From contig JAEZLB010000296.1 in the NCBI GenBank assembly GCA_023435945.1, positions 1-16,685 on the forward strand: a stretch of DNA of 16,685 bases. The letters are read 5' to 3'. This DNA comes from Pseudomonadota bacterium. Lineage in GTDB: Bacteria > Pseudomonadota > Gammaproteobacteria > Burkholderiales > Burkholderiaceae_D. Shown here one piece after another: positions 15,735 through 16,685 of the stretch. The notes beneath the pieces were generated by a model. It searched no databases, was not told the DNA's origin, and was given only the letters and a program-made list of their open reading frames with translations. Numbering within the stretch: position 1 is the first letter of the stretch; each line of letters begins with the position of its first letter. The position numbers and the translations under genes are program-made.

Positions 15735-16685
15735 CTAATTCGATGCTTTAGCCAGGGCGTGCTGCTCCAGCGCCCAGTTCACGTGCTCACGCACCAGCTC
15801 CGACGGGTGTGATGCCCGTTTCTGCAGAGCCTGCATCATATCCGGATCACCCGGCAGATATTTCGCGGCATTGCCCAGGCCAACCGCGATATTACGCAAC
15901 CAGCGCTCATGGCCGATGCGCCGTATCGCACTGCCTTCCAGTCGCTGACTGAATTCCTCTTCGGTCCATGCAAACAAATCGACCAGCGTGCCCTTATCCA
16001 GTCCGTTGCGCACGTTGAAGTCGGCCAGCACCGCGCGCTGGGCGAATTTATTCCATGGGCATACAAGCTGGCAATCGTCGCAACCCAGCACCCGGTTGCC
16101 GATTAATGGCCGTAGTTCCACCGGTATGCTGCCCTTGAGTTCTATGGTCAGATAGGAAATGCAGCGCCGCGCATCCAGCTTGTGAGGCGCGAGTATCGCT
16201 TGCGTGGGACAGGCAGCGATGCAGGCATGACATTGCCCGCAATGGCTGCTCACCGGTTCATCTACGGGCAAAGGCAGGTCGGTGTACATCTCACCCAGAA
16301 AGAACATGGACCCGGCTTCACGCGTCAGCAGCAGCGTGTGTTTGCCGCGCCAGCCCAAGCCGGATTTGTGCGCCAGGGCGACTTCCATCACCGGCGCCGA
16401 ATCGGTGAAAACGCGGTAGCCAAAAACACCGATTTCATTTTCAAGGCGCTGCGCCAGCTGCTGCAGACGGGAGCGCAATACCTTGTGATAATCGCGCCCC
16501 CGCGCATAAACCGACACCACCGCCTGCTGCGGATCGCGGCTGCGCGACCATTCGGTTTCACGCCAATTTTCTCCCACACTGCCTGGCAGGTAATCCATGC
16601 GCACAGTAATGACGCGTACCGTTCCCGGCACCAGTTCGGCTGGCCGGGCGCGCTTCATACCATGCGCGGCCATGTAGTCCATCTC
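15735..16685 (-). CDS. queG: epoxyqueuosine reductase QueG, N-terminus off the right edge
   Basis: Catalyses the last step of queuosine synthesis, reducing epoxyqueuosine in tRNA with cobalamin and two [4Fe-4S] clusters. 316 codons are visible; E. coli QueG has 379 residues, so about 50 N-terminal residues lie outside. The in-frame ATG at 16682 is internal: the family continues upstream (HGEMDYM). Visible motifs, numbered from that Met: RGRDYHKVLR near 61-70, the catalytic Asp94 (TDSAPVME), GLGWRGKHTLLL near 108, ferredoxin ligands Cys148, 151, 154, 158 and Cys201, 204, 208 plus Cys174 (RRCISYLTIEL), and a C-terminal HEAT-like region with GSAIRRIGHERWLRNIAVGLGNA. All cluster cysteines are intact. 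Confidence 0.97.
   Translation of the reverse strand, partial: EMDYMAAHGMKRARPAELVPGTVRVITVRMDYLPGSVGENWRETEWSRSRDPQQAVVSVYARGRDYHKVLRSRLQQLAQRLENEIGVFGYRVFTDSAPVMEVALAHKSGLGWRGKHTLLLTREAGSMFFLGEMYTDLPLPVDEPVSSHCGQCHACIAACPTQAILAPHKLDARRCISYLTIELKGSIPVELRPLIGNRVLGCDDCQLVCPWNKFAQRAVLADFNVRNGLDKGTLVDLFAWTEEEFSQRLEGSAIRRIGHERWLRNIAVGLGNAAKYLPGDPDMMQALQKRASHPSELVREHVNWALEQHALAKASN

Overview
The window is an ordinary chromosomal housekeeping region of a Gram-negative bacterium, most likely a betaproteobacterium (my guess is Nitrosomonadales, from protein character and gene neighbourhood; this is inference, no search was run). It is compact and GC-rich, with genes on both strands. I see no tRNA or rRNA genes, no CRISPR array, no insertion sequence and no prophage.

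Left part (1-4900, minus strand): the macromolecular synthesis operon, read right to left as rpsU (ribosomal protein bS21), yqeY (GatB/YqeY-family protein), dnaG (primase) and rpoD (primary sigma factor, running off the left edge). An extended -10 promoter precedes rpsU, an intrinsic terminator sits between rpsU and yqeY, and a second extended -10 promoter lies in the dnaG-rpoD gap. The rpoD product has a very long lysine/alanine-rich tail and an acidic-serine tract. Its mRNA leader carries a tandem duplication, hairpins and a possible short leader ORF.

Middle (4988-9260): on the minus strand, a BaiN/YhiN flavoprotein, YbiB (TrpD2-like nucleic-acid-binding protein), and a 222-residue protein that looks like only the C-terminal part of an assimilatory nitrate reductase, ending in a BFD-type [2Fe-2S] domain. 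tsaD (tRNA t6A synthesis) is divergent from it and ends at a strong terminator. In E. coli tsaD directly faces rpsU; here three genes lie between them.

Right-centre (9260-11880, plus strand): a 290-base leader with a striking 16-bp hairpin, then a two-gene operon of a CPA2-like antiporter membrane protein (no regulatory RCK/KTN domain, and Asn-168 where Kef proteins have an Asp) and a GCS2/YbdK-type carboxylate-amine ligase. This is the best candidate here for an unstudied functional unit.

Right part (11921-16685): on the minus strand, ogt, xerD (overlapping ogt), ybaK (Cys-tRNA(Pro) deacylase) and plsY. An AEC-family transporter is divergent from ogt across a region of nested inverted repeats. 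queG (queuosine synthesis) runs off the right edge. tsaD, the YbaK protein and queG all serve tRNA modification or quality control. No clearly novel system is visible; the findings are regulatory structures, an orphan domain and an unexplained gene pair.
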